From assembly GCA_947476325.1 (NCBI GenBank), contig CANJPZ010000004.1, positions 92,834 to 156,833 of the forward strand: 64,000 nucleotides of DNA, in the 5' to 3' direction. A program made the position numbers and the translations under genes. The notes under the pieces were generated by a model. It saw only the letters and a list, made by a program, of their open reading frames with translations. It was not told where the DNA came from and made no database searches. Positions 53,984 through 64,000 of this stretch are shown one piece after another. The number at the start of each line of letters is the position of its first letter. Position 1 is the first letter of the stretch. Origin of the DNA: Caulobacteraceae bacterium. GTDB taxonomy: Bacteria; Pseudomonadota; Alphaproteobacteria; Caulobacterales; Caulobacteraceae.

Positions 53984-54778
53984 TCAGGCCCTCGCAGGGG
54001 CGGTCCGGCGCCGGCTGACCGATCCATAGACCGCGATGCCGACGGCGACGGCGCCGATGAGCAGGGTGGAGACCGCGTTGATCTCGGGCGAGACGCCCAG
54101 ACGCACGGCGCTATAGATGCGCATGGGCAGGGTTGTCGAACCAGGACCGGACGTGAAGCTGGCGATGACCAGATCATCGAGCGACAGGATCAGAGCCAGC
54201 ACCCAGCCGGCGGCGACGGCCGGGATTATGTTGGGCAGGGTGACGGCGAAAAAGGCGCGCCAAGGCGGGCAGCCCAGATCCTGGGCGGCTTCTTCCAGCG
54301 CGGTGTCAAAGGTCGATAGCCGCGCCTGCACGACGACGGCGACATAACAGAGGGTGAAGGTCGCGTGCGCCATGACCACGGTCCAGAACCCGCGATCGAG
54401 ACCGACGGCGACGAACAACAGCAGCAGCGAAAGGCCGGTGATCACCTCGGGCATGACCAGGGGGGCATAGACCATGCCCGAGAACAACGTGCGCCCACGG
54501 AACAGCCCGCCACGGGCCAGGGCGACAGCCGCCATAACGCCCAGCACTGTGGCGATGCTGGCCGACACAACGCCGATGCGCAGCGTGATCCACAGCGCTC
54601 CCATCAGCTGGGAATCGCGAAACAGCGCCGTGTACCAGCGGGTCGAAAACCCCGCCCAGACATTAACGGCCCGGCTGTCGTTGAAGGAATAGATCATCAG
54701 CAACAGGATCGGCGCATAGAGAAAGACCAGCCCTGCGCCGATGCTGATCCGGTTGAATACAGAGGGGCCGCGCCTCAT
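53984..54778 (-). CDS. potI: Putrescine/spermidine ABC permease subunit PotI
   Basis: A 264-residue inner-membrane permease with six hydrophobic segments and the EAA loop EEAAQDLGCPPWRAFFAVTLP that docks the ATPase. FLYAPILLLMIYSFNDSR at the start is typical of PotC/PotI. It forms the transport channel with PotH. The four pot genes each overlap by four bases (ATGA) in the order F-G-H-I, so potI is last. Confidence 0.93.
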   Translation of the reverse strand: MRRGPSVFNRISIGAGLVFLYAPILLLMIYSFNDSRAVNVWAGFSTRWYTALFRDSQLMGALWITLRIGVVSASIATVLGVMAAVALARGGLFRGRTLFSGMVYAPLVMPEVITGLSLLLLFVAVGLDRGFWTVVMAHATFTLCYVAVVVQARLSTFDTALEEAAQDLGCPPWRAFFAVTLPNIIPAVAAGWVLALILSLDDLVIASFTSGPGSTTLPMRIYSAVRLGVSPEINAVSTLLIGAVAVGIAVYGSVSRRRTAPARA

Positions 54779-55649
54779 CGCAGCACCCGCGCCTGCTGGC
54801 GCTGATAAAGCATCAGGGGAACCACCAGGGTAATTAGCAGGGCAGTCGCCGCGGCCGCGGCCGCCGGCCAGTCGCGGTTATTGAAGAACTCGGTCCAGAT
54901 GGTCTTGCCGATCATCAGGGTGCTCGAGCCGCCCAGAAGGTCGGGGATTACGAATTCTCCGACGATGGGAATGAAGCAAAGCAAGGCCCCGGCGGCGACT
55001 CCCGGCAGGGACATTGGAAAGGTCACGGTCCAGAAGGCCCTGAAAGGCGTGGCGCCCAGGTCGGCGGCGGCCTCGATCAGGCTCTCATCCTGCTTCTCCA
55101 GCACCGCATAGAGCGGCAGCGCCATGAACGGCAAATAGGCGTAGACCATGCCGATATAGACAGCAGCATCCGTGTTCATGACGGCCACCGGTGGCAGGCC
55201 CAGGGCGTGCAGACCGGCGTTCAGGATGCCGGCCGGCTTCAGTATGGCGACCCAGGCATAGACCCGGATCAGGAAGCTGGTGAAGAAGGGCAGGGTGACC
55301 GCCAGAACCAGAAGTTGACGCGATCCGCTCGAGCAACGCGCCATGCCGTAGGCGATCGGATAGCCGATCAGCACCAGCAGCGCTGTCGAGATCGCCGCGA
55401 TCTTCAGGCTCGAAAGCCAGGCCTTGATGTAGATCGGGTCACTGACCAGCCGGCCATAGGTGTCGAGATCCAGAGCCCTGACAAAGCGACCAATATTCCC
55501 TGGGTCAAACTTGGGCGCATAGGGCGGCATCGACAGGGCCACGTCCGAGAGCGACAACTTGAAAACCAGCAGGAACGGAAAGGCGAACAGCATGCCCAGC
55601 CAAAGGTAGGGCGCGATGGCGGCCATCCAGCTCTTGTCGCGGCGGAGGC

Positions 55650-55653
<4 letters not shown>
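54775..55653 (-). CDS. potH: Putrescine/spermidine ABC permease subunit PotH
   Basis: A 292-residue permease with six membrane segments: LWLGMLFAFPFLLVFKLSLSD starts the chain, and the EAA loop EAAADLGATPFRAFWTVTFP is clear. It pairs with PotI. MVYAYLPFMALPLYAVLEK is the family-typical segment before the loop. Overlaps with potG upstream and potI downstream by four bases mean coupled translation. Confidence 0.93.
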
Positions 55654-56803
<1,150 letters not shown>

Positions 56804-56807
<4 letters not shown>

Positions 56808-57898
56808 TGCCCGGTCAGCACCCGTGTCCAGTCGCGGTTCACGGCGCGCAGAAGCTCCTGATCCTTGGTTCGGGTCACGAACAATCGGGCGAACACCTCA
56901 GGCGTCGGATAGACGTTTGGATTGTCCCGCACCGCCGCGTCGATCATCGGCCGGGAAGGGCCGTTGGCGTTGGCGTACTGGGTGAAGTTCGACGCCTTGG
57001 CGATCACTTCCGGTCGCAGCAGGAAATCCAGGAACTTGTAAGCCGCATCGGTGTGCTTGGCGTCTTTGGGTATGGCGAAGACGTCGAACCAGACCTGGCT
57101 GCCCTCCTTCGGGATCACATAATCTATGGTGTAGGGCTTTTTTGCCTCTTCGGCGCGGGTTTTGGCCTGCAGGATGTCGCCGGAATAGCCAATGGCCAGG
57201 CAGATATCGCCGTTGGCCAGGGCATCGATATATTCCGAGGAGTGGAACTTGCGTACGCTGGGTCGCACCTTCATCAGGGTGTCGGTGGCGGCCTGGTAGT
57301 CGGCCAGGTTGGTCGAGTTGGGATCCTTGCCCAGGTACTGCAGGGTCACCGCGTACATGTCTTCCGACGCGTCCAGGAAATATACGCCGCAGTCTTTCAG
57401 CTTTGCCAGGTTGGCGGGGTCGAACACTACCGACCAGCTTGAGATATCGACGCCGGGCAAGCGTCTGGCGATCGCTTCCTTGTTATAGCCGATGCCGATG
57501 GTGCCCCACATGTAGGGTACGGTGTATTTCTGGCCAGGATCGTAGGGCTCCATATATTGCATGATCTCGGGCCAAAGATTGCCCAGGTTCTTCAGCTTGG
57601 ACTTGTCGAGCGGCTGGATGGCGCCGGCGGCTATAAAGCGCGGCACATTGTGGTTCGACGGGGTGACGATGTCATAGCCCGTGCCGCCGGTCAGAACCTT
57701 GGTTTCCTGAACTTCGTTGGAGTCAAAGGTGTCGTAGACCACCTTGATTCCGGTCTCTTTGGTGAACTGCTCAAGCAAGGCAGGGTCGATATAGTCCGAC
57801 CAGTTGTAGACGTTCAGGGTCGCGGCCTTGTCACCGCCGCTGCAGCCCGCCATCGCCATGGCGATCGCGATCACAACGCCTCTGATCATGCGTTTCAT
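56804..57898 (-). CDS. potF: Polyamine-binding lipoprotein PotF
   Basis: A 364-residue solute-binding protein with lipobox MAGC (Cys19), so tethered in the periplasm. LNVYNWSDYIDPALLEQF at the mature start, WGTIGIGYNKEAI, LDASEDMYAVTLQYLG and the late YVIPKEGSQVWFDVFAIPKDA are typical PotD/PotF residues around the polyamine pocket (several Trp, Asp and Glu). ATG 57898 follows GGAGGG; the upstream open frame was rejected. First gene of potFGHI. Confidence 0.95.
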
Positions 57899-57987
57899 CA
57901 AAGCCCTCCCCTGGTCGTGGAGGAGGCTAATCATTCCCGCGTTCAGGGCCAACCGGAATCGCGTTAGGCGGGGCCAAGGAACAGAAT

Positions 57988-58332
57988 TTGCCCCAGACTC
58001 CCAACACCACCCCCTGGTCGCTCGTCCCTGGCGGCGCAAGGCTGGCTGTTCGGCTGACGCCGCGGGCCAGCCGCAACGGTCTGGACGGGATCATCGCTGA
58101 CCCCGAAGGACGGCCAGCGCTGAAAATCCGGCTTGCCGCACCGCCGGTCGAGGGCGCGGCCAACGCTGCCCTGATCGCCTGGCTGGCCGGCGAGCTGAAG
58201 CTGCGCAAGAGCGATATCACCATCCATTCAGGTGAGACGTCGCGCCTGAAGATCCTCGACCTTGCCGGAGATCCGGCCGACCTGACGAGCCGGCTGGCTG
58301 AATGGCTGGCGAAAAGCGGCCCGGCGCGCTAG
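57988..58332 (+). CDS. DUF167/YggU family protein
   Basis: A 114-residue protein of UPF0235: [14 protein letters not shown] near the start, [24 protein letters not shown] in the middle and [16 protein letters not shown] at the end, all conserved in the family. Its role is unknown. It begins with TTG at 57988, supported by AAGGA seven bases upstream. It is divergent from potF and lies nine bases before metG on the same strand. Confidence 0.9.
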   Translation: MPQTPNTTPWSLVPGGARLAVRLTPRASRNGLDGIIADPEGRPALKIRLAAPPVEGAANAALIAWLAGELKLRKSDITIHSGETSRLKILDLAGDPADLTSRLAEWLAKSGPAR

Positions 58333-58341
58333 GGAGCGGCC

Positions 58342-60060
58342 ATGTCACGTATCCTCATCACCTCGGCCCTGCCGTACATCAACGGCGTCAAGCACCTAGG
58401 CAATCTGATCGGCTCGCAGCTGCCCGCCGACGTCTACGCCCGGTTCGAACGGGCGCGCGGCAATGAGGTGCTGCTGATTTGCGCCACGGATGAGCACGGC
58501 ACGCCGGCCGAGCTGGCCGCCGCCGCCGCCGGACAGGACGTGCGATCTTATTGCGACGAGCAGCATGACCTGCAGGCGGATGTCAGCAGGCGCTTCGGAC
58601 TTTCCTGGGACTGGTTCGGGCGGTCGTCCTCGAAACAGAACCGCGAACTGACCCAGCATTTCGCCGAGGTCCTTGAGGACAACGGCCTGATCGAAGAGCG
58701 CGTCGACAAGATGATCTATTCCATCGACGATGGCCGCTTCCTGCCGGACCGCTATGTCGAGGGGACCTGCCCGATCTGCGCCTACGAAAAGGCGCGCGGC
58801 GACCAGTGCGATAACTGCGGCTCGCTGCTCGATCCCGTCGAGCTCAAGAACCCCTATTCGGTGATCTCCGGCTCGCGGAATCTCGAGGTGCGCGACACCC
58901 GCCACCTTTATCTTCTTCAGACCAGGGTCGAGAACCGCATCCGTGCCTGGGTGGACGAACGCGCCGACAGTTGGCAGCCGCTCGCCCGCTCGATCGCCTA
59001 CAAGCATCTGGATGAAGGTCTGATCGACCGGGGCATCACCCGCGATCTGGCCTGGGGCGTGCCGGTCACCCGCGACGGCGCGCCGCGGCCGGGCTTCGAG
59101 AGCAAGGTTTTTTACGTCTGGTTCGACGCGCCGATCGAATATATCGGCGCCACGCAGGAGTGGGCGGCGGCGACTGGCGGCGATTGGAAACGCTGGTGGC
59201 GCACTGACCAGGGCGCGGCCGACGTCGCCTATGTTGAGTTCATGGGCAAGGATAACGTCGCCTTCCACACGGTCAGCTTTCCAGCCACCATCCTGGGCAG
59301 CGGCGAGCCGTGGAAAATGGTCGACCGGCTGAAAGCCTTCAACTGGCTGAACTGGTACGGCGGCAAGTTCTCGACCAGCGGCAAGCGCGGCGTGTTCATG
59401 GATACCGCGCTGGATCTGCTGCCGGCCGATTACTGGCGCTGGTACCTAATCGCCAATGCGCCGGAAGGCTCCGATACCGCCTTTACGTGGGAGCAATTCC
59501 AGAGCGCGGTGAACCGCGACCTGGCCGACGTGCTGGGCAATTTCGTCAACCGCATCCTCAAGTTCAACGAAGCCAAGTTCGGCGGCGTGGTTCCGGCTGG
59601 CGGAGCGCCCGGTCCCATTGAGGAAAAGCTGTTCACCGACATCTCGGCGGGGCTGGCTGAGCTGACCGGACTGATGGACGCCATCGAGCTGCGCAAATCG
59701 GCCGCCGCCTTGCGCGCGCTTTGGGTGCTGGGCAACGAGTATCTGCAGGAAGCGGCCCCGTGGACTGCATTCAAGACTGATGAGGTCCGCGCTGCGGTCA
59801 TCGTGCGCACCGCGCTCAATCTGGTGGCGCTTTACGGTCGTCTGGCCGCACCCTTCATCCCCGAGGCCGCGGCGACGATCCGCGCCGCGGTGGGCGAGGC
59901 CTCCGCCGGGTGGCCGACCGCCGATGCGAGTGCTGAACTGTCGCGCCTGACGCCCGGCGCGCCGCTAACCACGCCGGATGTCCTGTTCCGCAAGATCGAG
60001 GACGAGCAGGTCGCTGAATGGACCGATCGGTTCGGCGGAGCCGAGAGTCCGGCAGGCTAA
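58342..60060 (+). CDS. metG: Methionyl-tRNA synthetase
   Basis: A 572-residue class I synthetase. The HIGH signature is HLGN in [10 protein letters not shown] (His18), a zinc knuckle has four Cys (143, 146, 156, 159), and the KMSKS loop reads KFSTS (342-346), a variant in which the second Lys is Thr. Ala/Gly-rich C-terminal helices end the chain without a tRNA-binding EMAP domain. The order with yggU upstream suggests co-transcription. No other methionyl-tRNA synthetase gene is in the window. Confidence 0.96.
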   Translation: MSRILITSALPYINGVKHLGNLIGSQLPADVYARFERARGNEVLLICATDEHGTPAELAAAAAGQDVRSYCDEQHDLQADVSRRFGLSWDWFGRSSSKQNRELTQHFAEVLEDNGLIEERVDKMIYSIDDGRFLPDRYVEGTCPICAYEKARGDQCDNCGSLLDPVELKNPYSVISGSRNLEVRDTRHLYLLQTRVENRIRAWVDERADSWQPLARSIAYKHLDEGLIDRGITRDLAWGVPVTRDGAPRPGFESKVFYVWFDAPIEYIGATQEWAAATGGDWKRWWRTDQGAADVAYVEFMGKDNVAFHTVSFPATILGSGEPWKMVDRLKAFNWLNWYGGKFSTSGKRGVFMDTALDLLPADYWRWYLIANAPEGSDTAFTWEQFQSAVNRDLADVLGNFVNRILKFNEAKFGGVVPAGGAPGPIEEKLFTDISAGLAELTGLMDAIELRKSAAALRALWVLGNEYLQEAAPWTAFKTDEVRAAVIVRTALNLVALYGRLAAPFIPEAAATIRAAVGEASAGWPTADASAELSRLTPGAPLTTPDVLFRKIEDEQVAEWTDRFGGAESPAG

Positions 60061-60118
60061 TTGTCGCCAGCGTTGAGTGACGTTATTCTCTCCGGGTCAA
60101 ATCGGGGAAGAAATTGAC

Positions 60119-60499
60119 ATGCCTAAGGTCTCGCTGGCCTTTTTCACCGTCGCGCCGATCTATGTGCTGATCGGCATGTTCTGGGGCGTCTATGTGGGCG
60201 TTACGGACGACCATGTCATGGCGCCGGCGCATGCCGACCTCAATCTTTTGGGCTTTGTGCAGATGAGCGTATTCGGCGCTTTTTACGCTCTTGCGAACGG
60301 CCGCTATTCCGACCGGCTCGCCTGGATCAATTTCTGGGTGTCGAACTTTGCGGTGGTCTGGATGATCCCGATCCTCGTGGTCATCCTGCGTGGCGACACG
60401 GCCATCGCGCCGGTGATTTCGCCGGGCGAACTGGCGGCGATCGCCGGCATCCTGATCTTCCTGATCAACGTGCTCAAGGTGCGCAAGCCTGCAGACTGA
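60119..60499 (+). CDS. Small four-helix membrane protein, cbb3 subunit I-like fragment
   Basis: A 126-residue protein with four hydrophobic segments. The stretch APAHADLNLLGFVQMSVFGAF resembles the helix of cbb3-type oxidase subunit I that carries heme-ligand His residues (HxHLNLLG), and such short cbb3-like membrane proteins are common in alphaproteobacteria. ATG 60119 has GGGGAAG upstream. A role in heme or quinone binding is possible but not shown. It follows metG by 58 bases. Confidence 0.75.
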   Translation: MPKVSLAFFTVAPIYVLIGMFWGVYVGVTDDHVMAPAHADLNLLGFVQMSVFGAFYALANGRYSDRLAWINFWVSNFAVVWMIPILVVILRGDTAIAPVISPGELAAIAGILIFLINVLKVRKPAD

Positions 60500-60505
60500 T
60501 CCCGC

Positions 60506-61246
60506 CTAGCGCGGCGCGTATTCCGCCGCCTCCTTGGCGCCGATATCGAGGAAATCGGGGGCGGCCTGATTGTAGGCGTCGACCTTGCCTGTGCGCACGA
60601 CGACCTGCCGGTGGCCTTCCCAGATCATGTGCACCGAGACATACAGGATGATCGCCAGGCCCAGATAGCCTAGCCAGCGCCATTTCATCAAAAGGCGCGC
60701 GATCCAGGTGGCCGCTACGCCCATCAGGGTAACGGACAGGAACAGGCCAAAAACCAGGACCGCCGGATGTTCGCGTGCGGCGCCGGCTACGGCCAGCACA
60801 TTGTCCAGCGACATGGAGATATCGGCCAGCAGGATGGTGATCAGCGCGCCCCACAGGGTCTTGGGCTTGCCCTTGTGCTTGAGCACCTTGTGGGACATGC
60901 CGGTTGCGTCTTCGAGCGCTGCCTCGCCTTCGGCCTCTTCATGGTGGCCGTGATCGCGCAGTTCGCGATACATCTTCCAGCAGACCCAAAGCAGCAGCAC
61001 GCCGCCAGCCAGCAGCAGGCCGACCATGTTGAGCAGCTTGACCGCGATCAGCGACAAGCCAATCAGCATGACCATGGCTGCGCCGAGACCGAGCAGGATG
61101 GCCCTGCGGCGGTCCTTTTCAGGAAGGCCTGTGGCGGCCAGCCCGACCGCCACGGCGTTGTCGCCGGCCAGAGCCAGGTCAATCATGACCACCTGGAAGA
61201 AGGCAGCAACGGGAGGGCCGTAGTTGGCGATCAGGGTCTCGAACAT
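60506..61246 (-). CDS. TerC/YjbE family membrane protein
   Basis: A 246-residue polytopic protein with the TerC hallmarks: VVMIDLALAGDNAVAVGLAA near the start and ILLADISMSLDNVLAVAGAA in the middle, each with the conserved Asp-Asn in a membrane helix. A charged loop (HGHHEEAEGEAALED) lies between. TerC proteins are linked to metal (Mn) efflux at membranes. It is convergent with the small membrane protein gene. Confidence 0.9.
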   Translation of the reverse strand: MFETLIANYGPPVAAFFQVVMIDLALAGDNAVAVGLAATGLPEKDRRRAILLGLGAAMVMLIGLSLIAVKLLNMVGLLLAGGVLLLWVCWKMYRELRDHGHHEEAEGEAALEDATGMSHKVLKHKGKPKTLWGALITILLADISMSLDNVLAVAGAAREHPAVLVFGLFLSVTLMGVAATWIARLLMKWRWLGYLGLAIILYVSVHMIWEGHRQVVVRTGKVDAYNQAAPDFLDIGAKEAAEYAPR

Positions 61247-61302
61247 GGCCGTTCAATGCGCGACGCCGGGCGCGGTGACAAGCCTTGCCGCCAAAGCCGG
61301 TT

Positions 61303-62550
61303 CTAGGACTTGGGCTTTTCCGTCGAATGGACTTCGGCGTCGCCGTATTCGCCAAGGCTGGCGGCGGCACGCGCCCTGCGCCGGCGCTCGGTTTCCTCCC
61401 GCCGGCCGTTCGACCGGGTCAGGGCGATAATGACGAACAGGGCGAGCAGGCCCAACAAGCCGAATGTCACCCACCGTTGCGACAGCTTGGCGGCGCCGCC
61501 GGCCTTGTCGGCCTCCGGCGAAACGGGTCGCTCGAGGGTGGAGATGTCCAGAGTCTGGGACTTGCCGCCGCCCGTCAGGTTGGCTCCCACATTGGCGCTG
61601 AGCGGGCCCTTATCGCCGGCCTGGGGTTTGACGATCCAGGTAAAGCCGGCGCTTTCATTGTCTTTCAGCGCCGCGTTCTGGGGATCGGACGGGTCGATGT
61701 CGTAGCCCTCACCGCTCAGGGTGGCGCGCGCCTCCGCGGTGCGGGCTGCCGAACCCAGGCCGAGTTTCGCCGCTTCCTGGCGGATCCGTTCGCCCAGTGA
61801 CGGCGGCAGGGTCAGGGTGACGATGCCTTCGTTGCCTTCGCGGATGGCATTGGGAATATCGAGCTGAGCGCCGGCGGTGACTTCGCCGGCCAGGGCCGCG
61901 CCAAGTTGTTGGGGCTTGGTCAGCGGGCCAGCGGCCGGCGCGCTCGCTGCGGCCTTGGGCGCGGCCTTCGTGGTGGCGGAGGGCGCAACTGCGGCTTGTT
62001 GCGCCGGCTTGGCGCTGGCGGAAGATTTGGCGGCCGGGCTCTTGGTGGCGATGTGGGTCCCGGCTTTACCGGCGCCGGCGGCATGCCGGGCACCGCGGCG
62101 AGCCGTCGGATGTTTGGTCTTGGGGCCGCCAGCGAGCTTGGATTCGGCCGCTTCACCCGGGCCATAGACCTTGGCGCGTTCTTCGGGCGTCAGATCTTCG
62201 GGGTTCGGAACCGGCTGCATTTTTAAGAATTCAGGCTCGCGGGGCGGCGGCGGGCCACCGGCCAGACCATCGTCGCGGCGCGGAGGCGGCGGACCCCGCC
62301 GCGGCGGCGGGGGAGGGGCCTCGGCAAGGTCGCGGGGCCCCGGCCCATCACGATAGGCGGGAGGCGGTGGCAGGGGGGCTTCGGAGAAGCCGGGCTTGTC
62401 GCCTGGCTGGTCGGCATAGGTCGGCTTTTCGTCCACATAGGCAGGCGGCGGCGGCGGGGTGTCGACAAAGCGTGGCTGGTTACACGCGGCGGTGGCGGCT
62501 GCAGAAAGGACAGCGCCAGCCGTTAGCCAATACCGAAACTTGTTATGCAT
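61303..62550 (-). CDS. Proline-rich envelope protein with lipobox and C-terminal helix
   Basis: A 415-residue protein. The lipobox TAAC gives Cys23 as the likely lipidation site. Residues about 28-115 are very Pro-rich (repeated PPPPP runs), followed by an Ala/Lys-rich linker and a folded part (about 215-340). A hydrophobic segment (about 362-380, WVTFGLLGLLALFVIIALTR) comes next and the tail is highly charged. Lipid anchor and transmembrane helix together would tie two points of the envelope. The family is not recognised. ATG 62550 is used. Confidence 0.65.
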   Translation of the reverse strand: MHNKFRYWLTAGAVLSAAATAACNQPRFVDTPPPPPAYVDEKPTYADQPGDKPGFSEAPLPPPPAYRDGPGPRDLAEAPPPPPRRGPPPPRRDDGLAGGPPPPREPEFLKMQPVPNPEDLTPEERAKVYGPGEAAESKLAGGPKTKHPTARRGARHAAGAGKAGTHIATKSPAAKSSASAKPAQQAAVAPSATTKAAPKAAASAPAAGPLTKPQQLGAALAGEVTAGAQLDIPNAIREGNEGIVTLTLPPSLGERIRQEAAKLGLGSAARTAEARATLSGEGYDIDPSDPQNAALKDNESAGFTWIVKPQAGDKGPLSANVGANLTGGGKSQTLDISTLERPVSPEADKAGGAAKLSQRWVTFGLLGLLALFVIIALTRSNGRREETERRRRARAAASLGEYGDAEVHSTEKPKS

Positions 62551-62685
62551 GACCCTGTCCCGCGTTAACATTGTCTAGCCGCGCCTGTATGCAAGCGCCA
62601 TCAAACCCCCCAATTCAAGCGTAACGAAGGCTTGCCGGGAAAGGATTTCACCTTGCGGGCGAGCAGACTTCGTCTGGTGCACACC

Positions 62686-63489
62686 TTAACGCGGTCGGCT
62701 GGCCTCGTAGAGCGCCACCGCCGCGGCCGCCGAGACGTTCAGGCTCTCGAAGTCGCCGGGCATGGGAATCTTGGCCAGTACATCGCAGTGCTCGGCCACC
62801 AGCCGTCGCAATCCCTCTCCTTCCGAGCCCAGAACAACGACGACCGGGCCGCCATCGAACACCTCGCCCAGGGTCAGTTCCGCGTCCGCATCGAGCCCGA
62901 CCGCGCGCCAGCCCAGGTCGTTCAAGGTCTCCAGGGCTCGCGACAGGTTCACCACTCGGGCGTGCGGCACGATATCGACCGCGCCCGTCGCCGCTTTGGC
63001 TAACGCGCCGGCCAGGATCGGCGCGTGCCGGTCCTGGATGATCAGGCCTCGTGCGCCAAAAACCGCCGCCGAGCGGAAGATGGCGCCGACATTTTGTGGG
63101 TCGGTAACCTGGTCCAGCATGACGATCAGGCCGCTGGCGGGCGATCCCAGCTCTTCGACCGACAGGGACTCCAGTGGCGCAGTCTTCAGCATGACGCCCT
63201 GGTGGACGGCGCCCTGGGGCACATAACGGGCGATGGCGGCGTTGTCCGAGACCTCGAGCGCAGGGACATTGCCGAATCGGGCGCTGATCTCCCGGGCCCG
63301 GTCGGGGGTCGCCAGAACCAGCTTCGGTGATTCGCGCGCCGGATTGGCCAGGGCGGCAACAACAGCGTGCCAGCCCCACAAAAGCTCGGTTCCGGCCTCC
63401 GCAGAGGGGCCGCGATGGCTGTCCCTGCCTGCCGGACGCGGCCATTTTCGCCCGTGCGGGCCTGCGTTGCGTTGTTTGGAAGAGGTCAC
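62686..63489 (-). CDS. rlmB: 23S rRNA (guanosine-2251-2'-O)-methyltransferase
   Basis: A 267-residue SpoU methyltransferase: the N-terminal substrate domain (ELLWGWHAVVAALANP) and the three knot motifs LDQVTDPQNVGAIFRSAAVFG, VVLGSEGEGLRRL and IPMPGDFESLNVSAAAAVALYE are complete. The specific N-terminal motif WGxHAVxAAL marks RlmB (YjfH) among SpoU enzymes. It starts with GTG at 63489. It is divergent from the tRNA-Tyr gene. Confidence 0.93.
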   Translation of the reverse strand: MTSSKQRNAGPHGRKWPRPAGRDSHRGPSAEAGTELLWGWHAVVAALANPARESPKLVLATPDRAREISARFGNVPALEVSDNAAIARYVPQGAVHQGVMLKTAPLESLSVEELGSPASGLIVMLDQVTDPQNVGAIFRSAAVFGARGLIIQDRHAPILAGALAKAATGAVDIVPHARVVNLSRALETLNDLGWRAVGLDADAELTLGEVFDGGPVVVVLGSEGEGLRRLVAEHCDVLAKIPMPGDFESLNVSAAAAVALYEASRPR

Positions 63490-63597
63490 TATAAGACGCG
63501 CTCCGATTTGGGGCCTATGGGGCTTCCGTTACGGCCAAGGGGTTTACCCGGCAACCGTTGGCGGAGGCTTTTTGTTAGGGTTCAATAACCATCGCGA

Positions 63598-63682
63598 GGG
63601 GGAATGTCCCGAGCGGCAAAGGGGGGGGACTGTAAATCCCCTGGCATCGCCTTCGCAGGTTCGAGTCCTGCTTCCCCCACCA
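63598..63682 (+). tRNA. tRNA-Tyr (anticodon GTA)
   Basis: Acceptor stem GGGGGAA/TTCCCCC, anticodon stem GGGGA/TCCCC with loop CTGTAAA (anticodon GTA), a long variable arm as in class II tRNAs, T-arm GCAGG TTCGAGT CCTGC, and encoded CCA at 63680-63682. Total 85 bases. It sits immediately upstream of tRNA-Gly and tuf, the usual order in many alphaproteobacteria. Confidence 0.95.
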
Positions 63683-63757
63683 CGCGAGGTTATTGAGACC
63701 GAAACAGCCTAGGGCTCCGGATGAAAAATTGGGAGATTCGCAGGTTCGCCTGTTTCC

Positions 63758-63831
63758 GCGGGTATAGCACAATGGTAGTGCAGCAGCCTTCCAAGCTGAG
63801 GATGCCGGTTCGATCCCGACTACCCGCTCCA
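63758..63831 (+). tRNA. tRNA-Gly (anticodon TCC)
   Basis: Acceptor GCGGGTA/TACCCGC, anticodon loop CTTCCAA with anticodon TCC, T-arm GCCGG TTCGATC CCGAC (final pair G-C with one G-A-like imperfection) and encoded CCA at 63829-63831. Total 74 bases. It lies between tRNA-Tyr and tuf and is likely part of one transcript with them. Confidence 0.95.
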
Positions 63832-63873
63832 ATATGCCCGCCAACCAAACGGCAAGACCAGAGGTAGACGACT

Positions 63874-64000
63874 ATGGCCAAAGAGAAATTCAACCGTAAC
63901 AAGCCGCACTGCAACATCGGCACGATTGGTCACGTTGACCATGGCAAGACGACGCTGACGGCAGCGATTACGATGATCCTTGCGAAATCGGGTGGTGCGA
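63874..64000 (+). CDS. tuf: Elongation factor Tu, 5' end only
   Basis: The first 42 residues of EF-Tu: [19 protein letters not shown] followed by the GTP-binding P-loop [14 protein letters not shown]. The gene continues beyond the window. ATG 63874 is preceded by AGAGG. EF-Tu brings aminoacyl-tRNA to the ribosome. The two tRNA genes upstream match a tyrT-glyT-tufB style arrangement. Confidence 0.97.
   Translation, partial: MAKEKFNRNKPHCNIGTIGHVDHGKTTLTAAITMILAKSGGA

Overview
The window is a 64 kb, high-GC, densely packed bacterial chromosome segment. The organism is most likely an alphaproteobacterium of the Caulobacterales (Caulobacter/Phenylobacterium-like). Supporting signs are the gene families, the order rlmB / tRNA-Tyr / tRNA-Gly / tuf at the right end, the start of EF-Tu, and a palindromic intergenic repeat whose translation contains the familiar GPRLRGD/WVPAFAG-type peptide. 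No phage, integron, CRISPR array or intact insertion sequence is visible. This is mostly core and metabolic genome with local decay and a few small accessory loci.

Layout. 1-5 kb: secreted proteins (NTF2-like, CsbD-like lipoprotein, multicopper oxidase, two proteins of unknown function) and an intergenic stretch with two repeat types. 5-8.5 kb: uvrB and an exported protein. 8.6-11.3 kb: a sulfide/persulfide detoxification locus, with a BigR/SqrR-type two-cysteine repressor, a rhodanese-membrane protein and a TauE/SafE exporter on one strand and a persulfide-dioxygenase-like metallo-hydrolase on the other. Overlapping divergent promoters sit between them. 11.4-19.4 kb: a frameshifted DUF6572 gene, an epoxide-hydrolase-like protein, DUF2306/TetR and GlxA/DJ-1 divergent pairs, a cell wall hydrolase, a propeller protein and an acyltransferase. 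19.4-23 kb: nadABC with two palindromes upstream of nadA. 23.4-32.2 kb: a second cell wall hydrolase, trxB, an rRNA methyltransferase, a phosphatase, exported msrA, cytochrome c, a CHAD protein and a DUF4105 gene broken by a stop codon.

32.2-44.3 kb: a VIT-type transporter, acyl-CoA ligase, three acyl-CoA dehydrogenases, a fragment of an ABC permease, dusA, an esterase, an aspartic protease, a phospholipase D-like enzyme with an EEP nuclease, and a small monooxygenase. 44.4-47.3 kb: a divergent locus of exported proteins that includes a CsgG-like protein with an SH3-like tail. 47.4-53.9 kb: two Old Yellow Enzyme family proteins, tandem lipoprotein cytochromes, arfB, yaiI, a hydrolase, tRNA-Thr and NnrU. 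54-57.9 kb: potFGHI polyamine ABC importer, fully overlapped. 58-64 kb: yggU, metG, a small membrane protein, TerC, a proline-rich double-anchored protein, rlmB, two tRNAs and the start of tuf.

Three genes are clearly broken: a DUF6572 gene by a one-base loss, a DUF4105 gene by an in-frame TAG where Trp is expected, and an FtsX/MacB-type permease of which only the C-terminal end remains. The most informative regulatory signals are the operator-promoter overlap of the sulfur locus, the nadA palindromes and a TetR-type inverted repeat. All functional statements come from reading translations and motifs; no database search was run.
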